Shown: positions 25,052 through 34,069, counted from the stretch's first letter. The stretch: 64,000 nt of DNA from Seongchinamella unica (GCF_004354085.1 NZ_SMSE01000004.1:186001-250000); one strand, 5' to 3'. A program made the numbers and translations. The notes: a model not told the origin generated them from the sequence alone.

Positions 25052-26383
25052 TCAATCCAGGGAATCACCCAACGCCGACACCAGGCTGTCAATTTCATGC
25101 TTCTCGATGACAAAGGGCAGGCCGAGTTGAATGGTGTCGCCGCCGTAGCGCACGTAAAAGCCTTTTTCCCACATGCGCATTGCCACCTCGTAGGGGCGGC
25201 GTGCCGGCTCTCCCGGGTAACTGGCCAGGGTAAGGGCGCCGGCAAAGCCGAAGTTGCGAATATCGCAGATGTGGGGCGCGCCCTTCAGTTGATGCAGGGT
25301 CTCTTCAAAATAGGGGGCCAGTTCGGCAACACGCTGCGGCAGTCGCTCCTGCTCCAGTACTTCCAGTGCGGCAATTCCCGCGGCACAGGCGACAGGGTGC
25401 GCGGAATAGGTATAACCGTGAGGGAATTCGAGCATATATTCGGGGCCGCCCTGCTCCATAAACGTGTGGTATATCTCACTCGATGCGATAACCGCGCCCA
25501 TGGGCACTGCTCCGTTGGTAAGCTGCTTGGCCACGTTCATGATATCGGGCTTGACGCCGAAGACCTCTGCTCCGGTCATTGCACCCATTCGGCCAAAGGC
25601 GGTAATGACTTCATCGAATATCAACAGGATATCGTTGGCGTCACAAATATCGCGCAGCCGCTGCAGGTACCCCGCCGGAGGCGGGATCACCCCGGCGGAG
25701 CCGGCCATCGGTTCAACGATGACGGCGGCGATATTGGAAGCGTCGTGCAGGGCGATCAGCTCGCTGAGTTCATCCGCCAGGTGCCAGCCATGTGCGGGCA
25801 TGCCGCGGGTATAGGCATTCTCCTTGAGCAGTGTATGGGAGAGATGGTCGGCATCGACCGCAGTGCCGAACAGCTTGCGGTTGGCACCGATTCCACCGAC
25901 AGAAATGCCGCCAAAATTCACCCCGTGATAACCCTTGGCACGGCCGATCAGCTTGGTCTTGGCCGGCTGTCCTTTCAGGCGCCAGTAGGCGCGGGCCATT
26001 TTCAGCGAGGTGTCCGCACACTCGGAACCGGAATTGGTGAAAAACACATAGTCCAGGCCTTCCGGGGTCAGGGCCTTTATCTTGTTGGCCAGCTCAAAAG
26101 AGCGCGGCTGGCCAAACTGGAAAGCGGGCGAGTAATCCAGGGTCTGCATCTGCCGGGTAACCGCCTCGGTGATTTCCGGACGGTTATGACCCAGACCGCT
26201 GCACCACAGGCCGGACAGGCCGTCGAGCACCCTGCGGCCCCTGTCATCGATGTAGTAAGCGCCCTCGGCGCCGACGATCATTCGCGGATCGTCCTTGAAC
26301 TGACGGTTGCCGGTGTAGGGCATCCAGTGGGCTTCAAGCTGCTCCCGGCTCAGGGTCGGCTGGACATTTTGCATGCTGGTCAT
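25052..26383 (-). CDS. class III omega-amino acid:pyruvate aminotransferase
   Basis: A 443-residue PLP enzyme closely following the Pseudomonas omega-amino acid-pyruvate transaminase (BauA/OapT) pattern: HWMPYTGNRQF, TNSGSECADTSLKMARAYWR, GRAKGYHGVNFGGISVGG, DEVITAFGRMG, the PLP lysine in NVAKQLTNGAVPMGAV, and SHGYT-like FPHGYTYSAHPVACAA. It likely transfers the amino group from beta-alanine or another terminal amine to pyruvate. It is divergent from a LysR regulator, which is probably its controller, and followed by an AEC carrier. A malonate-semialdehyde dehydrogenase is not adjacent. Confidence 0.92.
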   Translation of the reverse strand: MTSMQNVQPTLSREQLEAHWMPYTGNRQFKDDPRMIVGAEGAYYIDDRGRRVLDGLSGLWCSGLGHNRPEITEAVTRQMQTLDYSPAFQFGQPRSFELANKIKALTPEGLDYVFFTNSGSECADTSLKMARAYWRLKGQPAKTKLIGRAKGYHGVNFGGISVGGIGANRKLFGTAVDADHLSHTLLKENAYTRGMPAHGWHLADELSELIALHDASNIAAVIVEPMAGSAGVIPPPAGYLQRLRDICDANDILLIFDEVITAFGRMGAMTGAEVFGVKPDIMNVAKQLTNGAVPMGAVIASSEIYHTFMEQGGPEYMLEFPHGYTYSAHPVACAAGIAALEVLEQERLPQRVAELAPYFEETLHQLKGAPHICDIRNFGFAGALTLASYPGEPARRPYEVAMRMWEKGFYVRYGGDTIQLGLPFVIEKHEIDSLVSALGDSLD

Positions 26384-26461
26384 GGAACGGGTTCTCGTAA
26401 CGGGCTGAAAGCGGAGATTCTACGGCCTGTTATTAGTTGCATAAATCATTACCTATACACC

Positions 26462-26487
26462 TAAAGTTTCATTAAAATTTAACTTTA
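26462..26487. promoter_or_regulatory. candidate LysR operator dyad
   Basis: TAAAGTT (26462-26468) and AACTTTA (26481-26487) form a perfect 7-base inverted repeat with a 12-base AT-rich spacer. It ends 18 bases before the LysR start and lies 79 bases upstream of the aminotransferase start. Size and placement suit LysR autoregulation and divergent control. Binding is inferred. Confidence 0.45.
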
Positions 26488-26505
26488 TGCCGATGGAGAA
26501 TACCC

Positions 26506-27432
26506 ATGGCGGGTAAAGCCCTGCTGGGCAATGTCACCGACAGCGACCTGCGCCTGCTCAGGGTCTTCCGGGCGGTCGTCAATTGCGGCGGATTTTCGGC
26601 CGCCGAGCTGGAACTGAACATCAACCGGTCGACCATATCCCGGCACATCAAGGACCTGGAGATACGGCTCGGGGTCACCCTGTGCCGGCGCGGCCGGGGC
26701 GGGTTTGCCCTCACTCCGGAAGGGGAACAGGTCTTCGCCAGCGCCATGAAAATCATGGCCGCGATGGAAGAGTTCCAGCACGACGTGGATGAACTGCACC
26801 AGCGGCTCACCGGCCCCCTGTCCATTGCCCTGTTCGACAAAACGGCCTCCAATCCCGCCTGCCACATCAGCGCGGCGTTTGCACAATTTGACCGCATGGC
26901 GGCGGACGTGCAGCCGGAGATTCACGTGGAACCCATCAACGCCATTGAACGCGGTGTCATCGAGGGGCGCTACCAGTTGGGCGTCATTCCCGATCATCGA
27001 CCCTCCGCCAGCCTGGACTACTACCCGCTGTTCAGGGAGCAGATGTACCTCTACTGTGCCCGTGGTCACCCGCTGTTCAATCTCGATCCGCTCGGCATCA
27101 CCGATGGCGATATCCGTCGCTGCCGCTATGTGGGCATCGGCTACCACTCGCCCAATATGGAGGCCACCCGCAAGCTCGGTCTCAAACGGCACGCCACCGC
27201 TCACGACCAGGAGGCAGTGGCACACCTGGTACTGTCAGGCCGCTACCTCGGCTACCTGCCCGAGCACTATGCCGAGGGCTTTGTCAGTCGCGGCATGATG
27301 CGGCCACTGCTGCCGGAACTGTTCCAGTACATCTGCCAGTTCAGCGCTATCGTGCGCCGCTCGCCGCCGCCATCACGGGTGGTGCAAACCCTGCTGGACG
27401 CCATGGTGGCAGTTCACGATGGCGGTGACTGA
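26506..27432 (+). CDS. LysR-family transcriptional regulator
   Basis: A 308-residue LysR regulator. The N-terminal winged helix-turn-helix covers about residues 10-70 (LLRVFRAVVNCGGFSAAELELN, then RSTISRHIKDLEIRLG). The periplasmic-binding-type effector domain follows, with PLFREQMYLYCARGHPLF and VAHLVLSGRYLGYLPEHYA. It is divergent from the omega-aminotransferase and probably senses an amine or amino acid related to it. GGAG lies before the ATG at 26506. Confidence 0.93.
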   Translation: MAGKALLGNVTDSDLRLLRVFRAVVNCGGFSAAELELNINRSTISRHIKDLEIRLGVTLCRRGRGGFALTPEGEQVFASAMKIMAAMEEFQHDVDELHQRLTGPLSIALFDKTASNPACHISAAFAQFDRMAADVQPEIHVEPINAIERGVIEGRYQLGVIPDHRPSASLDYYPLFREQMYLYCARGHPLFNLDPLGITDGDIRRCRYVGIGYHSPNMEATRKLGLKRHATAHDQEAVAHLVLSGRYLGYLPEHYAEGFVSRGMMRPLLPELFQYICQFSAIVRRSPPPSRVVQTLLDAMVAVHDGGD

Positions 27433-27533
27433 CACGACGCTGCCCGGGAATTCACGAAATCCCCAGAAATTGCTCCAGCGACGCACCCCCGCTTGCTAGA
27501 CTTTGTCCGCGGATGTGAATACAGGGGGTTTCT

Positions 27534-27794
27534 ATGCGCTGGTTGATCGTGTGTGCGGTGGTAGCTGCTGGCTACTGGTACCTGTTTGGCCTGGATTTCC
27601 GTGTTGACAGCCCCAGCTACGAGCAAAAAATGCTGCGCAACAAGAGCGCCCTGGCCCAGTGCATCAGGGAAGAGGAGTATGCCGCCAGCCGCATGGCCAC
27701 CAGCGCCGCCAATGCCGAGGCGGACTGCGCGGCCAAACTCAACTTATACTGGGAGGATGGCGGCTGGCACAACTACAGGGAAAGTCGCCAGTGA
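27534..27794 (+). CDS. small hypothetical protein with N-terminal membrane/signal segment
   Basis: An 86-residue protein. Residues 3-20 are hydrophobic with aromatic residues (VAAGYWYLFGLD), like an uncleaved anchor. The rest is soluble and helical with two cysteines (AQCIREEE, EADCAAKL) that could form a disulfide in the periplasm. The ATG at 27534 follows an AGGGGG stretch. No family is recognised. It lies between the LysR gene and the convergent KstD-like gene. Confidence 0.6.
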   Translation: MRWLIVCAVVAAGYWYLFGLDFRVDSPSYEQKMLRNKSALAQCIREEEYAASRMATSAANAEADCAAKLNLYWEDGGWHNYRESRQ

Positions 27795-27800
27795 CAGTGA

Positions 27801-29519
27801 TCAGTCCCGATACCCGGTGATCGATTTGGCCGCCTGGTAGCCAAAGGTCATTGATGGCCCCAGGGTAGAGCCCGGCCCGGGATAACAGGGCAAGGTCGGT
27901 GCGCTGCAGTTGCCGCAGGCGTACAGGCCTTCAATCGGGCTACCGTCCTCGCGCATCACCTGGGCACCGGCATTGATGACCATGCCGCCCTGGGTGCCGA
28001 AGTCACCGGGATCGAGGCGCACCGCGTAAAATGGTGGTTTCGCCACCGGCCCCAGACAGGGGTTGGGCGTCACGCGCGGATCGCCGTAGTAACGATCATA
28101 GGCCGATTCTCCGCGATGGCACTCCGGATCCACGCCGGTTTTGGCGTACTCATTCATGTTGCTGACGGTCTCTTCCAGGCCGGCGACGTCAACATCGATC
28201 TTGCGCGCCAACTCGGCAATACTGTCAGCCCTGGCGTAAAATCCGCCCTGCTCGTAGTTGTAGGCCTTGGGCACCTGCCAGTCCGGCCGGAATTTACTGT
28301 TAAACAGCGGGCCGACGAAGTAGTTGGCGCGAAAATCCGCATCGAAAATCTGCCAGGTGGGATAGGTGGGATTTTCTTCGGAATGCTTGGCAAAGGTCTC
28401 TATCTGGAAGGCCATGTAATTCTGTGACTCATTGCTGAAGCGCTTGCCGGCGGGATTGACAATCACCGAGCCGGGGTAGGAGCGCTCCATGACCGAGAGT
28501 CGAGGTATCGGCTCGCCGGGTACTGTGATGGTGTTGCACCACCAGGCCTCGTTGAGCCGATGCATTCTGGCTCCCAGGCGCATGGCTTCGCGGTGGGCGT
28601 CACCCGTGTTGTCATAGGTACCGGCACTCCACTTGTGATCGGTGGGCGTCGGCAGGTACTGCTCGCGCATCTGCTGGTTGTGTTCAAAACCACCGGCGGC
28701 AAGCACCACGCCCTTGCGGGCCTGGATGCGCAGCGGTTTACCCTCACGCATGACTTCAAGGCCGATTACCTTTCCGTCTTCATCGACCAGGCGGGTCATG
28801 CTGGTATTCAGCCACAGGGGCATGTCCCTGTCGATCATGGAAGCGCGGAGTCGCGCCACGCCGGCACAGCCGGTGGCAAGGCGCCGGTGATACCTGCTCT
28901 TCAGGCGCCAGGGAATATCCAGTACATAGTCGAGAAAGAGTCTGGCAATGGACTTCCACCAGCCGGGCTGCTGGCCAACCATTACCGCCGCCTCCACCTG
29001 GGTGATGCCGATCACGCCCCCCACGTGCATCATCTGGTGAGTGCGCCGCAGCCGCTTCCACTCGTCACCCAACTCGCTGGCATCGAAGGTTTCCGGCTCC
29101 ATCGACCGATGTCCCTCCATCGAGCCATCCAGGTTGGTGTAGTAGTCGGGATAGTGCTCCAGGGAGACATAGCGCACCCGGGTGCGTTGGTGGAGAAAAT
29201 CGACCATTTTGGGGCCGTTTTCCAGAAAAGCGTCCAGCTGGTACTCCGGTACTTCCTGTTCGGTAATCAGCTGGCGCAGGTACTTCCTGGCCTTGTCGAA
29301 GGAGTCCTCGGCGCCGGCAGCTTTGGCATAACGATTACCCGGTATCCAGACACCCCCGCCACTGATTGAGCTGGTGCCGCCGTAAAGGTCCGACTTCTCA
29401 ATTACCAGCACATCCCGGGTGCCCATTTCGTAACTACACAGGGCGGCAGTCAGCCCCCCGTTGCCCGACCCTACAACTACCACGTCGTAGCTGTAGTCCC
29501 ATTTCTGTTCTGCGCTCAT
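27801..29519 (-). CDS. FAD-binding dehydrogenase, 3-ketosteroid-dehydrogenase-like
   Basis: A 572-residue flavoprotein of the fumarate reductase/FAD_binding_2 family. The N-terminal DVVVVGSGNGGLTAAL binds FAD, with EKSDLYGGTSSISGGGVWIP after it. The C-terminal block CYPGPGSTLGPSMTFGYQAA matches the Tyr/Gly active-site stretch of 3-ketosteroid delta-1 and delta-4 dehydrogenases. The true substrate may be a steroid or another cyclic ketone; no other steroid genes are adjacent. No signal peptide. It converges with the small 27534 gene. Confidence 0.87.
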   Translation of the reverse strand: MSAEQKWDYSYDVVVVGSGNGGLTAALCSYEMGTRDVLVIEKSDLYGGTSSISGGGVWIPGNRYAKAAGAEDSFDKARKYLRQLITEQEVPEYQLDAFLENGPKMVDFLHQRTRVRYVSLEHYPDYYTNLDGSMEGHRSMEPETFDASELGDEWKRLRRTHQMMHVGGVIGITQVEAAVMVGQQPGWWKSIARLFLDYVLDIPWRLKSRYHRRLATGCAGVARLRASMIDRDMPLWLNTSMTRLVDEDGKVIGLEVMREGKPLRIQARKGVVLAAGGFEHNQQMREQYLPTPTDHKWSAGTYDNTGDAHREAMRLGARMHRLNEAWWCNTITVPGEPIPRLSVMERSYPGSVIVNPAGKRFSNESQNYMAFQIETFAKHSEENPTYPTWQIFDADFRANYFVGPLFNSKFRPDWQVPKAYNYEQGGFYARADSIAELARKIDVDVAGLEETVSNMNEYAKTGVDPECHRGESAYDRYYGDPRVTPNPCLGPVAKPPFYAVRLDPGDFGTQGGMVINAGAQVMREDGSPIEGLYACGNCSAPTLPCYPGPGSTLGPSMTFGYQAAKSITGYRD

Positions 29520-29549
29520 TGCCTGGCCCCACTGGAGAATGACCGCAAT

Positions 29550-29594
29550 GTTAGCCTACTGCGCAGGTTCGAACTGCGCCCACAGCTTGCTAAC
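29550..29594. repeat. nested inverted repeat upstream of the cytochrome c' gene
   Basis: GTTAGC (29550-29555) and GCTAAC (29589-29594) form an outer inverted repeat. Inside, GCGCAG (29561-29566) and CTGCGC (29574-29579) flank GTTCGAA. It lies between two divergent genes (starts at 29519 and 29736), so a terminator is unlikely. Operator or leader structure is possible. Confidence 0.45.
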
Positions 29595-29735
29595 AAGGCA
29601 GAGGTTTAACATGTTGTCCGCATCCCGGCGATCAGGTGGCGGGTGGTTTAATAATGACGCGCTTGCACCCGGGGGTGCAGCTTGCATACACTCAATGCTC
29701 TGCTACGAACCATCCACTGAAACAGGGAATCCTTC

Positions 29736-30215
29736 ATGAAACGTTTTGCCCGAAACACCATTTTGTCCATGGCTGCCGCCGCCGCACTGGCCACCTCGGT
29801 CCAGGTTGTGGCCCACCTCGACGACAAGGAAGCGATGCAATCCTACCGCCAGTCCTACTTTACCCTGGTGGCAATGAACTTCGGTCCCATCGGTTCCATG
29901 GTCAAGGGCGAAATGCCCTGGGACGATGCCATGCTGAAAACCTTCGCCAATGAGCTGGCGGCGTTAGGCAGCATGGACGTTTCCCGGGCCTTCCCTCCCG
30001 GAAGTGACAAGGGCACCACCCGGGCCAAGCCAGAAATCTGGGATAACAAGGATGACTTCGAGGCCAAGCTGGGTGACTTGCAGCAGGCGCTGGCGGCACT
30101 TCAGATAGCGGCCGGATCCGGCGACAGGAAAATCATCGCAGAGGCGACCGGCGCTGCCGGGAAGGCCTGCAAGGCCTGCCACGACGAATACAAATCCAAG
30201 GAATACCTCTACTGA
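29736..30215 (+). CDS. cytochrome c' (class II cytochrome c)
   Basis: A 159-residue periplasmic haem protein. It has a signal peptide (basic start, hydrophobic core ending near residue 26) and a four-helix-bundle pattern with the haem-attachment CKACH at 145-149 close to the C-terminus, the class II arrangement. These proteins bind NO or CO or serve as electron carriers. A cytochrome b561 gene lies immediately convergent (4 bases between stops), a frequent partner as membrane electron donor, though on the opposite strand here. Confidence 0.93.
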   Translation: MKRFARNTILSMAAAAALATSVQVVAHLDDKEAMQSYRQSYFTLVAMNFGPIGSMVKGEMPWDDAMLKTFANELAALGSMDVSRAFPPGSDKGTTRAKPEIWDNKDDFEAKLGDLQQALAALQIAAGSGDRKIIAEATGAAGKACKACHDEYKSKEYLY

Positions 30216-30219
30216 GGCA

Positions 30220-30867
30220 CTACCACAGTGGCTGGGGCTGGGGCGCCTGCTCCAGCCCCAACCACAGCAGACCCGCCATAATTGCAGCCAGCAACAGGGC
30301 TTTCCAGGGAGCCTGTGGCGCTTCCCGGCCCTGCCGATCACCGGCAGAGCCGCGAATCATCGCGGTGATCATGCCGTCCCGTTTCCCGAACTGGTGGTAG
30401 CAAACCACCAGGACGTGGAGCGCAACCAGACCCAGCAGAACATTGAATGCGACGTCGTGGATAGTTCCCATCAGATCGCGGAATTGCTGATCTGCGGCGT
30501 AGTACAGCGGTCCCGAGAACAATACATCGTCGCTGTTGAACAGTCCGCTGAACGCCTGCAACAGCAACAGCGACAGCAGTACTAGCACTGACCAGCCACC
30601 CAGTGGATTGTGACCCGGGGTTGGGCTGCCTTTGCCCTTGATATAGGCGACGACCCGCGCGGGACCGGCGATAAAATCGCTGAAACGCGAATGCACACTG
30701 CCGATAAATCCCCACGTCAGACGGGACAGCAACAACACGATGATGGTATAGCCCACCCACTCGTGCAACTTGTAGCGCTCAAACTCAGCACTCCACCAGG
30801 CGAGACTAACGCAGAGCACCAGAGACCAGTGAAAGACACGGGTCGGCAGGTCCCACAGCGGCTGCAT
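30220..30867 (-). CDS. cytochrome b561 family membrane protein
   Basis: A 215-residue di-haem b-type cytochrome with four core transmembrane helices plus a C-terminal one. Candidate haem ligands are His in TRVFHWSLVL (helix 1), LHEWVGYTII (helix 2), and the histidines of THDVAFNVLLGLVALHVLVV (helix 4). Members pass electrons from quinol or hydrogenase to periplasmic acceptors. The C-terminus is a Pro/Gln-rich tail. It is seven bases downstream of the NUDIX gene, and convergent with cytochrome c', a likely partner. Confidence 0.88.
   Translation of the reverse strand: MQPLWDLPTRVFHWSLVLCVSLAWWSAEFERYKLHEWVGYTIIVLLLSRLTWGFIGSVHSRFSDFIAGPARVVAYIKGKGSPTPGHNPLGGWSVLVLLSLLLLQAFSGLFNSDDVLFSGPLYYAADQQFRDLMGTIHDVAFNVLLGLVALHVLVVCYHQFGKRDGMITAMIRGSAGDRQGREAPQAPWKALLLAAIMAGLLWLGLEQAPQPQPLW
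30234..30259 (+). other. strong hairpin after the cytochrome c' stop
   Basis: GGGGCTGGGGC (30234-30244) pairs with GCTCCAGCCCC (30249-30259) around GCCT: ten Watson-Crick pairs and one G-U. It starts 18 bases after the cytochrome c' stop, inside the tail codons of the convergent cytochrome b561 gene. No U-run follows, so it may be a 3'-end stabiliser or a Rho-type barrier. It may also be no more than codon repetition. Confidence 0.3.
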
Positions 30868-30874
30868 GATCGTT

Positions 30875-31594
30875 TTACTCCTGAGGTAAAGGCATCAGTG
30901 GAGGATACTCAGGATCGACCTGGTCGTAAATGTAGGACCAGACACCGTCCCTCAGGCACGCCCTGTGCCTGGGCCCCGGCAGCGTCGGGTCGGCGGCATC
31001 GTAGCCGGCATCACCCCGATACAGGGCAACCAGCCCACCATCGAACGCGACCAACACCGGTAACACCCGCGGCGAATGGTTCTCCCTCTCCCGTGCGATG
31101 GCTTCTTCAACATTGCGGTAGTTGGAAAGAATCATCAGGCTGATCCAGGTGGGCGGCAGCATCGCCAGTTCGCCGGCCCGGTGTTCATCCAGCGCCTGTT
31201 GCACGGGCAACCAGCGCGAATCGTGGATTTCCCCACCGTCTATCACCACCTCATCCTCGCATCGCAGCGGCGCGGCATAGATCCAGGTGGAGAAGCGCTT
31301 GCGCTCCACCTCGGGGGTGGTCCAGTGACTCAACAACACCATGTCCTGCGGTTCCGGCTGCTGCCCGCACTCCTCCATGGCTTCCCGCGCGGCGGCTATA
31401 CGCGCTGCCTGCTCCTCGTCGCCACCTGCTGCAGCCAGGTCCTCGGCATCCAGGCTGCCGCCCGGAAAGACCCAGAAACCACCGGCAAAGGCCAGTGCCT
31501 TGTTGCGTTTGAGGAGCAGGGTTTCCAAGCCCTCGTCGCTGTCGCGCAGTAACACCACAGTGCTCGCTGGCCTGATCGGTTGTGTCTCTGACAT
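30875..31594 (-). CDS. NUDIX hydrolase, NUDT19-like
   Basis: A 239-residue NUDIX protein. FPGGSLDAEDLAA and AAREAMEECGQQ make a Nudix box with the catalytic RE-x-x-EE-x-G core but with an insertion between the two halves, as in NUDT19/NUDT7-related CoA or nucleotide diphosphatases. The N-terminus has STVVLLRDSDEGLETLLLKR and the C-terminus a PGPRHRACLRDG block. CoA-ester hydrolysis is possible in this fatty-acid-oxidising context but not shown. It is probably co-transcribed with the cytochrome b561 gene. Confidence 0.85.
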   Translation of the reverse strand: MSETQPIRPASTVVLLRDSDEGLETLLLKRNKALAFAGGFWVFPGGSLDAEDLAAAGGDEEQAARIAAAREAMEECGQQPEPQDMVLLSHWTTPEVERKRFSTWIYAAPLRCEDEVVIDGGEIHDSRWLPVQQALDEHRAGELAMLPPTWISLMILSNYRNVEEAIARERENHSPRVLPVLVAFDGGLVALYRGDAGYDAADPTLPGPRHRACLRDGVWSYIYDQVDPEYPPLMPLPQE

Positions 31595-31703
31595 GAAAAC
31601 TCTCTCTCGCTGTTATGACGGCAGTTTACCAGCAGGTGGCCGAGTTCCCACCCTCCAGCCCCGGAGAATGGAGTACAGGTTCGCTTTGTTGGTTCACCCC
31701 TAA

Positions 31704-32732
31704 TCAGCCACGGTAATAGGAACTGCAGTAACGGAACTGACCGTGATGCCGATATGTGCGCTGGGCGGGCTTGTAGTAGTGATACAAGGGCCGCACACCC
31801 CGCGGGCAGTAATGACCCACCAGACTCTGGCGGGTGGCGCTGTGATCAGTGATGGCTGCGCCACCATGAGCCAGTCCCGCGTGCCACAGGAAAACATCAC
31901 CCTTACGCGGCAGGAAGGCCGTGAGTTGGCTGCTGTGGGACTCGCCCTGCGCGTGTAGCCAGGCATACCAGCGCTCGAGTTGCTGCAGCCCGTCGCGCTC
32001 CTCGTCGTAATGTTTGAAGAAATTACTGAACATGAAATCCGGCCAGCGATGACTGCCCGGGTAGTACAGCAGCTCGCCGCTACCGGGACGCACATCCTCC
32101 AACGCCACCCAGGCGGCAGCCAGTTTCATCGGCGAATTCATTCGCACGAAGGCCGTATCCTGATGTATATCCTGCTCGGATCCGCGGTCAAAGCTGAGGC
32201 TCTGGTGAAGCTCCGGTCGGGCGTTGAAGACCAGCGCCAGAAAATCGGTGACGGGTTCACCAAAGAGAATATCCCTGGCCGTCACGTTGAAAAAGTAATC
32301 GTCCACCACCCGCACGCTATGATGAGCCTCGGCCGCTTCCGGGCGATAAGGCACCGGCTCTGGCGCACTGGCGGCGGTCATCAGCAGCGGCGATTCCGGC
32401 GCAGACTTCAGCGCCTCAAGTTCGGCCAGGTAGCGATCAATCAGGGCGTGGTCCACCGCCTGCTCCAGACGCACAAAGCCCTGTTCCCGCCAGTTGTACA
32501 GCCCTTCCACCTGCCCCTGCGGAATCTCACCTGACCTTACCCTGGCGTTAAGGATGTCCTCGAAATCATCGCGGTCTGTCCACATACCACCGAAGCGTGA
32601 AGCGTAATGCTTGCGCTGCAGCTGCTGCCCCAGGTAGTCGAAGTTGAAGGTAGCACCGGCGTACAGCGCTCGGTACAAGCCCGGCGAGCAGTGAACACAC
32701 CGCTTGGCCCGGTAGATTATGGAGCGGAGCAT
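31704..32732 (-). CDS. phytanoyl-CoA dioxygenase (PhyH) family protein
   Basis: A 342-residue non-haem iron(II)/2-oxoglutarate oxygenase. The iron-binding H-x-D is in EQDIHQDTAFVRM, the distal His in LWHAGLAHGGAAI, and the 2-oxoglutarate Arg is probably in NHSATRQSLVGH-like DHSATRQSLVGHY. LEDVRPGSGELLYYPGSH is typical of the family. The first 80 residues, with CVHCSPG and a FGGMWTDRDDF segment, are an extra N-terminal region. The substrate is unknown. It is downstream of the DUF442 gene by 58 bases on the same strand. Confidence 0.87.
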   Translation of the reverse strand: MLRSIIYRAKRCVHCSPGLYRALYAGATFNFDYLGQQLQRKHYASRFGGMWTDRDDFEDILNARVRSGEIPQGQVEGLYNWREQGFVRLEQAVDHALIDRYLAELEALKSAPESPLLMTAASAPEPVPYRPEAAEAHHSVRVVDDYFFNVTARDILFGEPVTDFLALVFNARPELHQSLSFDRGSEQDIHQDTAFVRMNSPMKLAAAWVALEDVRPGSGELLYYPGSHRWPDFMFSNFFKHYDEERDGLQQLERWYAWLHAQGESHSSQLTAFLPRKGDVFLWHAGLAHGGAAITDHSATRQSLVGHYCPRGVRPLYHYYKPAQRTYRHHGQFRYCSSYYRG

Positions 32733-32790
32733 AGCTGTTTAATCCTGGACAGGGCGAAGGTGGCACGACTGCTGCCACCAAAGCGAGTTA

Positions 32791-33198
32791 TCAGGACAGG
32801 GCGCGTGCCGCCATGGACAGGTCGAAGCCGATAGCCTGGGCGTGGGCTACCGCCGCCGCCCGCTCTTCCGGCTGACGGGAAACCACCCAGAGATTGGTAC
32901 AGCGGGTGCCTGTGCGGCAGAAAGCAAATACCGGTCGCTCTTCATCATCGAACAGATCGGCCATTTCATTGAGGTGCTCGCCGGGGAAATTCATAGCCGT
33001 CACCGGGATATGGTGATATTCCAGTCCGGCCGCCTCTGCCGCCGCGGCGATCTCGGCGCTGGTGGGCTGTCCGGGTTCTTCCCCGTCGGGGCGATTATTC
33101 AATAACACCTTGTAACCGGCAGCGGCAATGTCATCGACCAGGCCAGAGGTGATCTGGCCAGCCACGGCCACCGTGTCAGTGAGTTTGTAGGAATTCAT
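32791..33198 (-). CDS. DUF442/TIGR01244 family sulfur transferase or phosphatase-like protein
   Basis: A 135-residue protein with the dual-specificity-phosphatase-like fold of the Blh/DUF442 family. It opens with KLTDTVAVAGQITSGLVDDIAAAGYK, has NNRPDGEEPGQP, and carries the active-site loop FCRTGTRCTNLW with the catalytic Cys. The start at 33198 has GGAGGT seven bases before it. Family members are linked to sulfide or thiol metabolism and often sit near sulfide:quinone reductase or persulfide genes. Here a TSUP exporter gene lies 1 kb upstream on the same strand. Confidence 0.85.
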   Translation of the reverse strand: MNSYKLTDTVAVAGQITSGLVDDIAAAGYKVLLNNRPDGEEPGQPTSAEIAAAAEAAGLEYHHIPVTAMNFPGEHLNEMADLFDDEERPVFAFCRTGTRCTNLWVVSRQPEERAAAVAHAQAIGFDLSMAARALS

Positions 33199-33262
33199 AG
33201 GTGTACCTCCGAGGGGCGTTATACCAGAGCGCCCCCTGCCAGGCCAGCACTGGTGTCGGGAA

Positions 33263-34069
33263 CTAACTGCCCTTGAACCGGGGCGCTCGTTTTTCCCGGA
33301 ATGCCCGGGGACCCTCGCGGGCATCGGCCGACATCATGACCGCGGCCGCCTGCTCCATCTCAAACCTGAAGGCATCTGCCCAGGGCATGGTGTGGGTTTC
33401 CAGGGCGGTGCGTTTAATCGCCTGCAACGCCAGCGGTGCCTGGCGACAGATGTTATCTGCATAATACTGAGCTCGCCCCTGCAATTCGGCCAGGGGCACG
33501 ACCTCCGACACCAGGCCCATGGCCAGGGCTTCAGCAGCGGTCACCGGTTCCCCGCCCAGCAGGATGCGCATGGCGTGAGCCCAGGGCAATTGACGGGTCA
33601 GCCTGACCATGGAACCGGCTCCGGGGACGATCCCGTGTTTCGGCTCTGGTAACGCGAACTCCGCATGCTCAGCAGCAATGCGGATATCGGTCGCCTGCAG
33701 CAGTTCGGTACCGCCGCCCAGAGCCCGGCCGTTGATCGCTGCCACCACCGGTTTGTACAGTGGCTCACCCTTGAGCATGATCCTGTCAGGGATCGTCGGG
33801 TCTGCCAGCAGGCGTTCTTCCAGCGCATTCTGCGGCTGCCGCACGCCGGTCCACAGTGGAATCACCTCGCCAAGGTCGCCACCACAGCAGAAATCCTCCT
33901 CGCCGGCGGCGGTGAGAACCACGACACGAATGTCGTCGTCGGCGCGCACCTCGTCCCAGGCATCCGCGAGTTCGACGAAGGCTTCGCCATTGAGCATATT
34001 CTTCGACTCGGGGCGATTCAGGGTGATCCAGGCCTGTTGGCCTTTTTTTTCCAGAATGATGGCGCTCAC
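33263..34069 (-). CDS. enoyl-CoA hydratase/isomerase family protein
   Basis: A 268-residue crotonase-fold protein. The oxyanion-hole segment is near CCGGDLGEV, and the two residues corresponding to the hydratase glutamates are both kept: GGGTELLQATDIRIA and FALPEPKHGIVPGAGSMVRL. Hydration of an enoyl-CoA is therefore plausible. The substrate is unknown. The neighbours are a DUF442 gene downstream and a TSUP gene upstream, so no pathway can be inferred from context. It could serve the acyl-CoA dehydrogenase at 22427. Confidence 0.9.
   Translation of the reverse strand: MSAIILEKKGQQAWITLNRPESKNMLNGEAFVELADAWDEVRADDDIRVVVLTAAGEEDFCCGGDLGEVIPLWTGVRQPQNALEERLLADPTIPDRIMLKGEPLYKPVVAAINGRALGGGTELLQATDIRIAAEHAEFALPEPKHGIVPGAGSMVRLTRQLPWAHAMRILLGGEPVTAAEALAMGLVSEVVPLAELQGRAQYYADNICRQAPLALQAIKRTALETHTMPWADAFRFEMEQAAAVMMSADAREGPRAFREKRAPRFKGS

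Noticed and set aside
30234-30259. Rho-independent terminator of the cytochrome c' gene
   Set aside because: The hairpin is strong but lacks a U-run and lies in coding sequence of the convergent gene.
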